Source of the DNA: Hydractinia symbiolongicarpus | Lineage: Eukaryota; Cnidaria; Hydrozoa; Anthoathecata; Hydractiniidae | DNA length: 64,000 nucleotides | Assembly: GCF_029227915.1 (NCBI RefSeq) | Contig: NC_079876.1 | Location: 24,492,001 to 24,556,000, forward strand | Direction of reading: 5' to 3' | Shown: piece by piece, positions 1 to 9,919 of the stretch | Position numbering within the stretch: the first letter of the stretch is position 1 | Layout: every line of letters begins with the position of its first letter | Notes under the pieces: generated by a model | What the model saw: only the letters and a program-made list of their open reading frames with translations | Told to the model about the DNA's origin: nothing | Databases searched by the model: none | Program-made: the position numbers and the translations under genes

Positions 1-300
1 TTTAATGGTTGACAATCATCTAAAAGTAAAAAAATGCACTATATTAATAAGGAGATCTGGATATTAAGGATATAAAAATATGTTTCCGAATCAAAAATGT
101 CACGCTTCATAAAAGTTTGTGTCATCAGTTATAATATTCTGCACTTAATTGGAATCATATTATGAAGTCTTGAAGAAACGTTTATCTATTACTGACAGAC
201 TCAGACGTATTATTATATTAAACTAGCGATCCTTGGAAAACTCCTCTCGATTGAGAGAAGAAAGATTTATTGGGATATACCCTAAATGTACAATTTTTTC
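1..300. other. Left-edge AT-rich sequence, no gene seen
   Basis: No coding signal or clear repeat structure was recognised. It may be host sequence flanking the Polinton or the outer part of its left terminal repeat, which cannot be delimited because the window starts here. Confidence 0.5.
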
Positions 301-604
301 GGGTATTTAATTTAGCGTTTTTTCGCGACTTAGCGAAAATTCAAGAAATTAAACACGCGCAGAGATTAACAAAGGTTCCTTCTGGGAAAATTACGCGAAT
401 CATTAAATCAATGAATCATCACAATCAAGCCATATGTGTATACCAATGACAATCACCGCTGTTCGCAATGTCAAATACTATCGACTATCCATGCATATCA
501 ATGATATCTTAACATCATAAATATAAGACTATAAAACACTCCTTTAATGCTAACTTGGAACAACCTCATTAACATTGTTAACATCATAAATATATCACTG
601 TAGT
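301..604. repeat. Left terminal inverted repeat blocks of Polinton
   Basis: Three blocks recur in inverted orientation near 11.0-11.23 kb. GGGTATTTAATTT at 301-313 matches the reverse complement of 11222-11234. TTAACATCATAAATATAA at 509-526 matches the reverse complement of 11028-11045. AACACTCCTTTAAT at 535-548 matches the reverse complement of 10994-11007. The block TTAACATCATAAATATA recurs at about 579-595, followed by CACTGTAG, which is also present in the right copy. Spacing between blocks differs, so the repeats are eroded and the outer ends and target duplication are not resolved. Polintons normally have long terminal inverted repeats. Confidence 0.6.
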
Positions 605-613
605 ATTGTAAGA

Positions 614-3190
614 GAACCTACGCTTCGCGACGAAGTTGAAGAAGAGGCTGAGGAAGACTATCTTGACGCTAACCATGATCTTTTTGAAAAGGGTAAAGAA
701 GACGAGAACCTAGAAGGGAAAGAAGTCTATGAATGGGCAGACAAACCATTTAACAGTGAAGTGACCGAAATTTTTTAGCGTAGTAATACAGATGACACAT
801 TGGATGATATGTTTTCATATATAAAAAAAGCAAGTAAAGAACCCAGCCATGCCAGAGAGTAAATATACCATCGATTGAATCATGCATTTGTACGTAGGCT
901 TTCATAAGCTACAGCTTAGGAGAGGTTCCTCATATATAGAACTGCCTAAATGGATTTTCGATAAAAAGGCGATCATCAAACTTAAAAATGAAGTTAAAGA
1001 ATGTTTAAAGGGGGTCGTCATTTTGAAAGTCTACTTATCCGGATAAAAGATCGTAGAGAGACCAAGACCAGAAAGCTGAACAAGCAAGCGCCATCAGGTT
1101 GGTGCATGTTTAGCAAATTTGCTTACGAATCCACTAACGGTTTACCGTGGCAAAGATTGTGTTAAGCGATTCGTGGACCATCTGGAAGACGAGGTGAAGA
1201 GGTTGTATGATACATTCCCACAGCAGCCGATGACTGACCTCACAGAGGGGCTAAAGAGAGATTACAACGAGGCAACAGAATGGCACATTCGCATGAAACC
1301 TTTCAACGATCCTGAGCATAATCGCAAGGTTCGAGATCACTGTCACTACACGGTATTTACCAAGGTGCAGCCCATAACAACTGCAACCTAGCGTATAAGA
1401 TTCCAAAACACATCCCAATCATTTTCCACGACCTGAGTGAGTACGAAGCGCATCTTTTTTTAGAGAACTAGAAGAGAAATACAATACTAAAGATATTGGC
1501 TGTATAGCTGAAAATTCTGAGAAGTATTTCAGCCTTAACGTCAACGTTAAGGTGGCGTTAACAGGTGTTACCAACTCGAATGGAGAGCAGGTAATCAAGA
1601 AAATAGAGCTCAGATTTATCGGCAGCCTCCGATTTATGCCATCGAGTCTAGATAAACTATCATGAAACCTTAGTGGAACGAGCTCTAGTGTGATAAAGTG
1701 TAAAAATTGACACAAGAGTGTTTAGAATTTGAGAGTATATCAGATGACTATATCGCTACATTTTTGTGTAACAATTGTAAGTTAGAGACCCCAAAGCAGC
1801 TGAGGGAAGAAGACCTAAAATTAAATTTACATTCCATGGTACGATTCTTCAATAAGGATGATATGTTTCCGATAATGCTTCAAAAGGGCGTGTACCCGTG
1901 TGCATACATGGATGGGTGGGAACGGTTTCAAGAATTAGAACTACTTCCAAAGGAAGCATTTTATAGCAAGCTCAATATGAAGAATATCTCGCTCAAAGAC
2001 TATAAATATGTTAAAAAGTATGGAATTGTATCACACCAGAGGGTGATCAAGTTATGCTAGGTGATTATCATGATATCTATCTAGCTACAAATGTGCTACT
2101 CCTAGCAGACGTCTTTGAAAGTTTCCGAGATGTGTGTCTTAAGAAGTACGAGCTAGATCCTATGCATTTTTACACTGCTCCTGGATTAGCTTGGAAGACA
2201 GCACTCAAACGCAACGAAATAAACTTAGAGCTCCTCACAGATCTTGACATGCTACTCATGTTTGAATAAGGTATTCGAGGTGGTATAACACAAGCGGTTC
2301 GTCGCAATGCTAAAGCTAACAATAAGTATATAGCTGATCTGTACAATCCAGATGAGAAATCTTCGTATATCATGTACCTTGATGCTAACAGTATTTATGA
2401 ATGAGCTATGTGTAAGGATTTACTAACATACGGCTTTAAATGGGTAAGTGATGTACATTATTTTACATTCCAAAGGATCGCAAAGTCAATTAAAAAAAAT
2501 AAGCATGGATACCTGCTCGAGGTTGATATAGACTAAGCATAACGAGCTTACATTTTTACCCGAGTGCATGACGATTGCCAAGGTCGAAAAGCTTTTACCA
2601 AACCTGAGGAATAAGCGAATTAAAACAGAGTCCTTAGCTTAAGAGGTATATCGATAATAACACGAGGTTGAGGGCTGGTGCTGCAAATGATTTTGAGAAG
2701 AACTTTTTCAAGCATATGAACAATGGAGAATGTTAGAAATCATCCTAATTCAAATTAGTTACCAACCAGGTAAAATATGTAAAGCTTTTAGTAAAGTCTA
2801 ATTTTAAATTCGTGCAAGTCATTTCTGCAAGAATCTCATCGGTGTAGAAATTATGACTGTACAAAATATGCTAGCAAGCTCCAACTCTGCTACATGGATG
2901 CTAACAGCTTCATATACCACAGAGGATTTCTACAAGGATATTGCGGACTATGTTGGGAAACGTTTCGATATACCGCTTTCAATTGGAAAGAACAAAAAAG
3001 TCGTCGGATTGATGAAAGATGAACTAGGTGGTAAAATCATGACCGAGTTCATAGCACTGAGAGCAAAGCTCTATGGCTTTAAAAATCTCACAAAAAAGGT
3101 GGTGATCGGAAAGCAAAGGGTGCTTATCCAGCAGAAAAAACATCAGCTCGATGCCGATGATAGAAGGATTGTTCAAAAAGACCAGAAAAG
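614..3190 (+). pseudogene. Polinton protein-primed DNA polymerase B, broken
   Basis: This is the remnant of the family-B polymerase that replicates Polintons from a terminal protein primer. Recognisable segments occur in order but in changing frames. They are IELPKWIFDKKAII near 924-1010, the zinc-motif stretch KVRDHCHYT near 1327 followed by a frameshift, DMFPIMLQKGVYP near 1859, LGDYHDIYLATNVLLLADVF near 2055, SSYIMYLDAN (motif A region) near 2360, DFEKNFFKHMNN (before motif B) near 2690, and [17 protein letters not shown] with [14 protein letters not shown] up to about 3070. A TGA replaces the tryptophan codon expected just after motif A. The motif C region at 2891-2917 reads YMDANSF where the family has YMDTDS, so a catalytic aspartate is gone. 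Many stops and frameshifts show it is dead. Motif assignments are from memory of the family. Confidence 0.9.
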
Positions 3191-3479
3191 GCATATTCCG
3201 CATATGTTCAGAGATTCTTGAGAAAGGAGAAAAAACTGCCAAGTCACTCTCGTCGCATGCAATTAGTATGTATGCCAATATTGCGAGTAATGTTGTTGAA
3301 ATTGACAGTGCTGAAGCTTTACCTGATTATCAAGGATAGATTGGCTGATTTAGGAATCCTCGTTTACTCTGTCTTTGGTAAATCACTAGCTCCTCTGTTG
3401 GTGGCTGCTCATACAATTAACCAAACTCAGCTGTCCAAGAGAAATATAAACGGAGAAGATCGAAAAGAGGAAGAAGAAA
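3191..3479 (+). pseudogene. Degenerate Polinton small-gene region, unrecognised
   Basis: Two overlapping short frames lie just downstream of the polymerase remnant. One (3151-3339) reads a basic stretch beginning with [11 protein letters not shown]. The other ends in a charged tail (EDRKEEEENGE) and runs into the start codon of the next gene. Neither could be assigned to a family. They may be pieces of one small basic Polinton protein split by a frameshift. Confidence 0.35.
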
Positions 3480-3728
3480 ATGGGGAATAATCTATCGAAA
3501 TTAGCTCTAGGATTACGCGAAAAATATGCTTTAGGCATTGCACAATTTAAGTCTAGTGCTCAAGTGGGTCTTATACTAAGCTTTGACAAGTTCGTCAGCC
3601 ATGGTTATCATATGTATCGAAAAATTATAATTACTCCGCCTGCACGTAGGTCTCCAGCCCATGTCAGTGAGTTGGAATTACGTGAACAGTATTGGAAATG
3701 GTGTTTTGAGAATACAGGTTCCGTATAA
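3480..3728 (+). CDS. 82-residue Polinton ORF with N-terminal MGNNLS motif
   Basis: An intact ATG-to-stop frame of 82 codons, in line with the neighbouring plus-strand Polinton genes. The product starts MGNNLSKLALG, which fits the N-myristoylation pattern MGxxxS/T, followed by an amphipathic-looking helix and a basic middle (KIIITPPARRSP). The C-terminal third is polar with two tryptophans. I do not recognise the family. Myristoylation is an inference from the motif alone. The upstream frame ends at almost the same base, as expected for compact Polinton gene packing. Confidence 0.5.
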   Translation: MGNNLSKLALGLREKYALGIAQFKSSAQVGLILSFDKFVSHGYHMYRKIIITPPARRSPAHVSELELREQYWKWCFENTGSV

Positions 3729-3793
3729 GTTGTAAGATTTAAATTTTATTGAGGTACATCGTCTATAAAAGCTTTCGTTGTTGCTAAGAATAA

Positions 3794-4114
3794 ATGAGCG
3801 AGGAAAAACAAAAAGAATCAAAAGTTATGAATGTAGACCGAGTTGCTGCTGATAAAAAACTTGCAGAATGGAACCGCAAGAGCAAGGAGAACTTGCACAA
3901 GAACAAGGGTGAAAGTGGTCAAGTACCTGAGGCAAGTACTTCGTCAAGTACATCAGGAAGTACCTCTTCAAGTTTTAGCGCTATGATAGGAACAACAGTA
4001 GTAACGGTAGCTCTCGTGGTAGTAGGCGTCGATGTTTGGTATAAAATTTTTAAGCAACAGCAGCAGCAACCTGTGAAATCAAAGCAGCCGCGCTTCTCAA
4101 AAAAAAAAGTTTAA
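3794..4114 (+). CDS. 106-residue single-pass membrane protein of Polinton
   Basis: An intact frame starting at an ATG. Residues 1-45 are charged and lysine-rich. They are followed by a serine/threonine low-complexity linker (about residues 46-63), one hydrophobic segment of about 20 residues (MIGTTVVTVALVVVGVDVW) and a basic glutamine-rich tail ending in KKKV. This layout is that of a small single-pass membrane protein. Small membrane proteins of unknown role are common in Polintons. The homopolymer A run at its 3' end followed by a second A run suggests a local duplication. The function is not known. Confidence 0.5.
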   Translation: MSEEKQKESKVMNVDRVAADKKLAEWNRKSKENLHKNKGESGQVPEASTSSSTSGSTSSSFSAMIGTTVVTVALVVVGVDVWYKIFKQQQQQPVKSKQPRFSKKKV

Positions 4115-4162
4115 CCTCAAAAAAAAAAGATGTTTTTCCCATGCCTTGAACCTATATAACAA

Positions 4163-4369
4163 TTGAGTTCTGAAGTGTATCAGAAAGAAGTCGTAGATTC
4201 TCAATGGGAATCTGTCCGCTTAGTATCGTACTCTATACTGCTCGCTCTTGGAGCAAAAAGGATGCTAGGAGTTTCTAGACCAGGAGCCAAGATGGATCTG
4301 GAAGATGGTCTAACGCTTGGTGGATATATGACGAGGGTGATATTGTTTGATGATAACGCGATAAAATAA
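4163..4369 (+). pseudogene. Short Polinton ORF remnant without a good start
   Basis: An open frame of about 68 codons that lacks a convincing upstream ATG. It contains a hydrophobic patch (VSYSILLALGAK) and the stretch KMDLEDGLTLGGYM. Its position between two small Polinton proteins and the same strand suggest a decayed Polinton gene. The family was not recognised. Confidence 0.3.
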
Positions 4370-4413
4370 GGATGGTGCAAGCGTAGTTTGATGCCAAAAT
4401 AAATATAATAAAA

Positions 4414-4812
4414 ATGGCAACTATTGAAGTTCTTGTAGCTGGTGCAGCAATAAACGCATTAGCATTTAGCGGAAGTAATTTTCTGTTCAGAAAATTGTCG
4501 GGACATAGCGAAGAAGATCAAAGAAGGCACAATAATGCCATAGAACAATTGCAGACTGTGCAAGCTCAGTGTGTGCGAGATAGGCAAGCAAAAATTAACT
4601 GGTATAACCATTAACGAGAACTGAAGAGACAAGCCGGGGAGGATTTGAAGGCTCTTGATGAAGGGATGCGAGAATATTACATTGCTACGATCGATAAAGC
4701 TCTAGAACTTTTAGATTTTTACAAACCCTCCAAACATCAACAGAACGGTGAACTCACCTTCATTGTAGGGTTCCTAGCTATTTTGGGATATGCAGCGTAT
4801 GAATACTTGTAA
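4414..4812 (+). pseudogene. Polinton small membrane/coiled-coil protein, one in-frame stop
   Basis: A frame of 133 codons from an ATG, interrupted by a single TAA at 4612-4614. It begins with a small hydrophobic segment (VLVAGAAINALAFSG). A charged helical, coiled-coil-like middle (HSEEDQRRHNNAIEQLQ, continuing after the stop as GEDLKALDEGMREYY) follows, with a C-terminal hydrophobic segment (TFIVGFLAILGYAAYEYL). From memory, cnidarian Polintons carry a protein of this layout, including the conserved ending around NGELTF. Only one lesion is visible, so decay is mild compared with the polymerase. Confidence 0.55.
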
Positions 4813-4879
4813 GAAAAAAACAACAACAAAAAAGCACACGTTTTCAAAACAAGATATTGTCACAGAAGAAGATGGAGAA

Positions 4880-5817
4880 AAACTTAGCAGTATTTCATAT
4901 CAGCCTGAACATCTTTGGATTGGTAGAAAAACAATTAAATTGCTCGCTAAAGAGAGTGAACTATCCAACAAGAAAGTCGTACACTGGTTATCTCGGCAAT
5001 TACTGTAGCTACAACATATTCGAGGACCAAAAAGATTGATTATCCACACTTCACTATCACAAAACCGAAAGAAATGCATCAGTTTGATCTACTGTATATG
5101 CCTCATAGCAAAGTTTATGGGAACACGTACAAGTATATCCTAACAGGCATCTATGTAGCTTCGAGATATAAAGTAGCGAGACCTCTACGTACGAAAAAAG
5201 CTATGGATAGGATGAACGACATATATGAAGCAGGATCTCTACGCTATCCTACATTTTTTCAACGCGATAATGGAGCTGAGTTTAAGTCAGATGTAACAAA
5301 ATTGTTAGAAGGAAAATATGTGAAAATGTTTATGGGAACAACCAAATATCATCATATATTTACAGCTTTTGTAGCGCCCTCCAATAAAGTGCTTGTGGAA
5401 GGACTTTTTAAGCCTCCGGATGCGCAAGAGTTGGTCACTGAAGAGCAAAGTAGCATAATGATAAAAAGCCTGTATCCTACAGTAAATGGCCTCAACAATT
5501 CCAAGACTGCAATGATCAGCATGAAACCGCCAAAAGCTATCAAGTTGGAGGATGTACCACTTGCGAAAAGTGAGGCTTATCCTGATAAAAAACCGCTACC
5601 TGAGGATGGTCTATACCTTTATCTACTTCAACCTGGAAAAGAGCATGGAGATCAGAGCGACGGACGCTTTTTGGAGCAAAAAGATATATAGATTGGATAG
5701 CATTGTAACAGAACCAAACAGTCGTGTGTTGTTGCTGAGCGTAGTTTCGTTGCAGAAGAATTAATGCTAGTCTCGGAAGATGTTGCATCACCTCCAAGGT
5801 ATGTCATGAAGTGGTAG
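4880..5817 (+). pseudogene. Polinton integrase (retrovirus-like DDE), inactivated
   Basis: The integrase inserts the element through a DDE catalytic triad. A helical N-terminal part (YQPEHLWIGRKTIKLLA, in another frame) leads to the core starting at about 5074, with MHQFDLLYMP carrying the first Asp and FFQRDNGAEFK carrying the second. The expected TAFVEAFNK motif reads TAFVAPSNK near 5365-5391, so the catalytic Glu is replaced by Ala. The conserved C-terminal region follows (NNSKTAMISMKP, LPEDGLYLYL, then in other frames FWSKKIYRLDSIV and AEELMLVSEDV) and ends with a TAG at 5815-5817. At least three frameshifts are visible. Family motifs are from memory. Confidence 0.85.
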
Positions 5818-5865
5818 ATTTTAACTGTTTTCGTGACTTGAAAAGGATCACAAATTTATCGCTGC

Positions 5866-6395
5866 TTACAACATATTGATGTTGAACATCTCTTCGGAAA
5901 CCTCCCGCGTACCTTCATTAGGGAGTGTAAAGTAGGTAATGTAAAAATTGTCAGTGCCAAGGGTATCTTCTTTAAAGCAACACCAGGCATGTACAGCATT
6001 TGGATCGTCGCATTCCGGTTCTCTTACTAGGTTTATTCTCGCCGTGAGCCTTTTACGCTGACAATGAATCATATAGTAGTTATGTCTGCCAGCCCTGCTA
6101 TGCTCATGAGGATCGTTCTTGTCCATTACACATAGCACCGTATCAATAAAAGCTCAGTGTGATACGTGTCTTTGCCGTAACTCCGCAACCTGTCCATCCC
6201 TATCTTCGAGATCATCCCCGAGGATATCAATTGTTGCGTCTTTTTCCTCAAGGGCTTGGAGCTGCACCTTTTTTCACAAGCCACCTGGTAAGTTGTGCCG
6301 CCTTCGGTTTTCTAGAACGACGCACAATCTCCAAGGCGCCATCCATTGTCACAAACAGTTCGGTGGAGTTGATCTACTAAGGTTGTAGTCGGTGA
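5866..6395 (-). pseudogene. BRO-like / MSV199-type viral-family protein remnant in Polinton
   Basis: Read on the minus strand, a stretch near 6365-6285 gives LFVTMDGALEIVRRSRKPKA. This resembles the end of BRO-N type domains of large DNA viruses (a segment of the form RSRKPEA). A coiled-coil-like segment follows in a shifted frame (EEKDATIDILGDDLEDRDG). After a TGA, a 90-residue open frame with an IHCQRKRLTARINLVREPE stretch and DPNAVHAWCCFKE runs to the stop at 5866-5868. Similar C-terminal domains accompany BRO-like proteins in cnidarian sequences that I recall. The role is unknown, and DNA binding is likely for the family. It lies directly downstream of the packaging ATPase on the same strand. 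Confidence 0.45.
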
Positions 6396-6429
6396 CTACA
6401 CCCTCTATTTCTGTCCTTGATGCTATCAT

Positions 6430-6888
6430 ATGGCGATCAAGGCTATACTGCCTAACTTTTGGAATTTCTAACGATCTACAAAACGAACAGCTGTTTCTTC
6501 TGCCTTCGAAGATTTTTTGGTAGGGCGTTATAATATTATGTACAGAGCCACAAATAGTGCTTTCGATGCCTTCCGGAGATGGCTAGTTCAAGCAAAAACA
6601 GTCTTTTTTATCAAGATTCTCGCCGCTGTGATATCGTCAATAATTAAGATCAATCCATTCAAAAAGTTAATCCTTGGGATTGATCAAAAACACAGTCATC
6701 TTTCCAAAGTGAGGATCTCTCCATGTAAGTGGAGTTCCATTGTATAGTTGGACAGAGGATAATGATGTTGTGAAAAGCGTTTTGTATTCACCTTCTAGAA
6801 GATCTAACGCTTGTTGCGTTTCCCCACAACTTGTAGGTCCTGAAAATATTGCAGTATGAGGGTCTTAAACAACGTCAATGTGAGTCAT
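6430..6888 (-). pseudogene. Polinton FtsK/HerA-type packaging ATPase, Walker A mutated
   Basis: This is the genome-packaging ATPase paired with the capsid genes in Polintons. The start is the ATG at 6888, 12 bases after the capsid stop, giving MTHIDVV. After one stop it reads PHTAIFSGPTSCGETQQALD. The Walker A lysine of GPTSCGKT is glutamate here, which should abolish nucleotide binding. NPKD, a stop and LFEWI follow, then an IIDDIT-like Walker B in a shifted frame. The end, with an RRQK-type sensor region, is heavily degraded, so the left boundary is approximate. Family motifs are from memory. Confidence 0.75.
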
Positions 6889-6900
6889 TTCTTTAAGCCT

Positions 6901-8340
6901 CTAATACTCGACGCTATGAAATCAACCATCGAGAATATTCAGTTGTGCATCTTGGAACAAATAGATGTAGCATTAAATATCTCCCGTTCCTTCCGCCTTC
7001 TTGGTCATATGTAGAGTAATACCATCCAACAAGGGTTGTAAAAGTCGAGAAAAAGCGCATACCTTTCGATCAGAAATTGCCCTATTGTTACTGTTGAGTC
7101 ATGACTGCCAAAGAGATTCGCAATTTGTTTAAAATGCTGACTCTGAAACATACCATCAGAATACAGTCGATGAGGTTTACCTTCGACAGTTATCTTTTTT
7201 TTTCTCAATCTGAGGGTTGTAGAATACCTCGTTAGCGCCGCTATACGGCTTGACCTTTGAGGGGTCTAGAAAGATTAGTAGAGAACTTTTAAGCTCTTTT
7301 CCGTACGGTAGTATAAAATGACTGTATTACCAGGCACTTGCAAGACCCTCGTTATTTACCATGTCAAACTCTAGGGCTATGTTACAGGTAGCATCTGCCG
7401 CTTTTGCCGCAGTAGATCCCGAAGCTGCTGTACCTGCACCCTTGATCAAAGAATCGTAAGATGCAAAATGAAGAACGAATTTGTCGCACATGCCAGTTTG
7501 GTAGAAGGGTAGGTCTCTTGTCAATTCAAACATTTTACCAAGAGGGATACGGATGGTATTACCGTAGGCTGCGACAATCGCTTTTTTTTCGTCAGTCCCT
7601 GCATGATCGCTCGGCTTAACCTGTAGCACCCTGATAGTACCATCATTTGGATTGATACCTTCTTGAATCAAGGTGTGTTCACGATCGAATTTCGGTAACT
7701 ATAGGTCATTGTATACAGCATATATAGTTTAATCGTCGATAATTTGGATCCTGTTGCCGGTCGGTGTGATTTTCAAGTTCTGCACTAGACTATTACCAAC
7801 ATTAGAACCCATGGTATGCTTTGTGTTTGTCCCTGTTAATTCATGATCAAACAGAAGTCCAGGACTTTAAAGGGGCTACTAACCGGTTAAAATGCTCACA
7901 TTCCGTATATCCCGCGTACATATTAAAAATCCGGCAAACGCGTTTTGCGCAATTAGCAGACCAGCACACTTTGCTCGCTGGTTCATTATTTTTTTTCGAA
8001 AAGTATATTACAAAGAAATATTTCAGCAAGACTCATTCTAGATAAAAACATGACCAAGGCTTGAGAAGATAAAAATTCTAGATACATCTATATGTTCGAG
8101 TCTGTAAATTACATACATGCCAGAAAAATAACCATTTTTGTTATTCGCCGCCATCAGCTCGACTTTCGTGTAAGTCACTAAAGTCGAAAACCAACAGCCG
8201 TTCTGTAACACCTTTAAGGAAAAAATTATATCGTTTTTATCCAGATTTGGTATGTCAATATATAATCTTTGATTTTGATCGATTGTATCCGGTGTATGAG
8301 TTACACGTACGTTCCTCATTTCCCCCTTCATCGCCTGCAT
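6901..8340 (-). pseudogene. Polinton double jelly-roll major capsid protein, disrupted
   Basis: The major capsid protein reads from the ATG at 8340 to a TAG at 6901-6903. The N-terminal part has THTPDTIDQNQRLYIDIPNL. After a 343-bp insertion, the segment FDHELTGTNTKHT, then NVGNSLVQNLKITPTGN, continues the jelly-roll. A 114-residue open frame follows (7327-7671) with IQEGINPNDGTIRV, GNTIRIPLGKMFELT and FYQTGMCDKFVLHF. Later pieces in other frames are NEVFYNPQI, ITVEGKPHRLYSDGM, STVTIGQFLIERYALFLDF and YLFQDAQLNILDG. This matches the order of motifs I recall for Polinton capsid proteins, and the packaging ATPase follows immediately. Several frameshifts and stops make it non-functional. Confidence 0.8.
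7867..8217. mobile_element. 343-bp TTAA-flanked MITE inside the capsid gene
   Basis: TTAA occurs at 7867-7870 and again at 8214-8217. Between them the ends are imperfect inverted repeats: AGGGGCTACTAACCGG starts at 7871 and CCGTTCTGTAACACCT ends at 8213, with 11 of 16 positions matching when inverted. The capsid coding signal stops at one end and resumes at the other. TTAA duplications are typical of piggyBac and Kolobok families. The interior has no recognised coding content, so it is a non-autonomous element. Confidence 0.55.
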
Positions 8341-8430
8341 CGTTCTAATTTCTGCGTATGGGTTAAGTGTTTTTCCAAATATATATCACATATTACTACT
8401 TTATTATTAGTTGTTTTTCTTTAAAATAAA

Positions 8431-9071
8431 ATGGATAATCCAACATATGAAGTAGACGATTTTACACCAAATATTTCAGACGATACGGATGTTAGGTTTA
8501 GTAGACCCGAGGACCTTGCCCAGCCTGGAGCCAGCTCGACGCATGAAGAAAGACAGGGGAACGAGTTGGGACTAGAACAGATGGGACGGGTGAAACTGTC
8601 GAAGATCGAATTTCTTTCGAGAATACATTAGGGAAGCTAAATGCTAGATATTATGATGACTTTTGAGAGGAGGGGGATCGACTTATTTTTAAGAATATAA
8701 ATATAACCCGCATGTTATATAAGGATAGAGGAAGATTCAGATCAGTCAAAGAAATAAAGTAGAACCTAAAAGTAAGCCTGGTGAAGGACTTAGGGTTTAC
8801 GAACTATACTACTACGCCCAATAAAAGGGAAGTAGTTCGACAACTTTTGAATAAAATAGATAAGGCGATCGAGGATGCTGCTACTGAAAAGATAGAACTG
8901 ACACCACAGCTAGAGAATGTCCTGGATGAAACGACGAGCCTTCTATCGGAGACCTCCCTTGGTGGCGAAGTTTTTACTGAAAGAAGAGGGTTCAATCTCG
9001 AACTTCAAGCCTTGAGGAAGAGTCTAAAACAATTGAAAAATAAAAAGATTGATTACGATAGAGTGATTTAA
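8431..9071 (+). pseudogene. Polinton acidic/coiled-coil structural-type protein, broken
   Basis: An ATG at 8431 opens a 66-codon frame with an acidic start (MDNPTYEVDDFTPNISDDTD). The signal then shifts frame to give a NARYYDDF stretch, a stop, and YKDRGRFRSVKEIK. It resumes as a 96-residue frame at 8781-9071 that is helical and charged (KREVVRQLLNKIDKAIEDAA, then LQALRKSLKQLKNKK). I recall long Polinton proteins of cnidarians with the same series (YYDDF, GRFRSAKEIK, TTTPKRREVV). The role is unknown and a virion or coiled-coil role is a guess. It is transcribed divergently from the capsid gene, only 90 bases away. Confidence 0.55.
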
Positions 9072-9179
9072 CCAGATAAATGCGATGATGAGGCCTATTC
9101 CGGTCGTGACTGGTACAGCCTTGTTACTTGCATGTTGCTCTGCTTCTATTAAATATTCCTATAAAACTACATCGCGTTG

Positions 9180-9461
9180 CTAGCTGATGTCGCAACTTAC
9201 AACGCCTATCTTTGCATCGATTAGTAGATCTCCATCACGTGCCATACATCGTGATTTTTCAGTAAGTTGCTGTAAAGATTTTTGAAGATTTTTCTCATAT
9301 GCAATTTCAACACAGGGTTTGAAATAGGGACCAACCGTTTGCGTTGAAATGTCCTTGTATTTGATTTTGAAGATTGCTTCAACAAGATCGCCTTTACTCA
9401 TTGTAGAATAACGAGGAATTTTCATTAATTTAGCCTCCTTTCGAAGTGCGTGTGCATTCAT
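9180..9461 (-). CDS. 93-residue SAP/Rho-N-like small protein of Polinton
   Basis: An intact frame from the ATG at 9461. The N-terminal 35 residues (ALRKEAKLMKIPRYSTMSKG followed by DLVEAIFKIK) fit the helix-extended-helix pattern of SAP, LEM and Rho N-terminal-like domains, which bind DNA or chromatin. This pattern is common in small Polinton and giant-virus proteins. The remainder is polar with a glutamine- and leucine-rich helix (NLQKSLQQLTEK). It has no lesions, unlike its large neighbours. The DNA-binding role is inferred from the fold pattern only. Confidence 0.6.
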   Translation of the reverse strand: MNAHALRKEAKLMKIPRYSTMSKGDLVEAIFKIKYKDISTQTVGPYFKPCVEIAYEKNLQKSLQQLTEKSRCMARDGDLLIDAKIGVVSCDIS

Positions 9462-9504
9462 TTATTCATATAGTTGTTATCAACTATATAAGCTATCACT
9501 CACT

Positions 9505-9850
9505 AAACTCGTCGTGCTCCGCGCTATGCTCGAGATCATCCTCACTAAGGTAGCAAGCGCCATGCCTTTCAACCGAGTTATATTTACACTCTTCCAATTA
9601 AGTCTGTACGTAATAGTTGGACCTTTGTTTATGGATGCTCCCTTTTTAATGATGGCCGTACATTCACAGGACGGTTATAGCTTGCCATCTTGGTCATGAT
9701 AGCCAATGACAAGTCTTTCGTCTTTGCCTTTGTTTCTGGAATTGAATCACTCAGTACTCTGTTATTAATATTCACATCTTCGATATTATATGGTGTCACA
9801 TTAGTGTAAAATTCTTTTGATATAATAATTCTGTCTTCAAATTTCAACAT
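9505..9850 (-). pseudogene. Small Polinton ORF of unknown function, truncated
   Basis: The ATG at 9850 opens a 73-codon frame (MLKFEDRIIISKEFYTNV, later NRPVNVRPSLKREHP). It ends at a TAA beyond which coding-like sequence continues (TKVQLLRTDLIGRV). That suggests a nonsense mutation in a longer protein. The family was not recognised. It lies between the SAP-like gene and the DUF4116 gene on the same strand. Confidence 0.4.
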
Positions 9851-9919
9851 GCTATTTTATTTATTAAAAAGTATTTTATCAATAAATTTTTCACTCAGTT
9901 TTATCTTGTGTTTCACAAA

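Noticed and set aside
5540-5797. Minus-strand open frame opposite the integrase end
   Set aside because: The plus strand carries recognisable integrase motifs; the antisense frame has no protein-family features.
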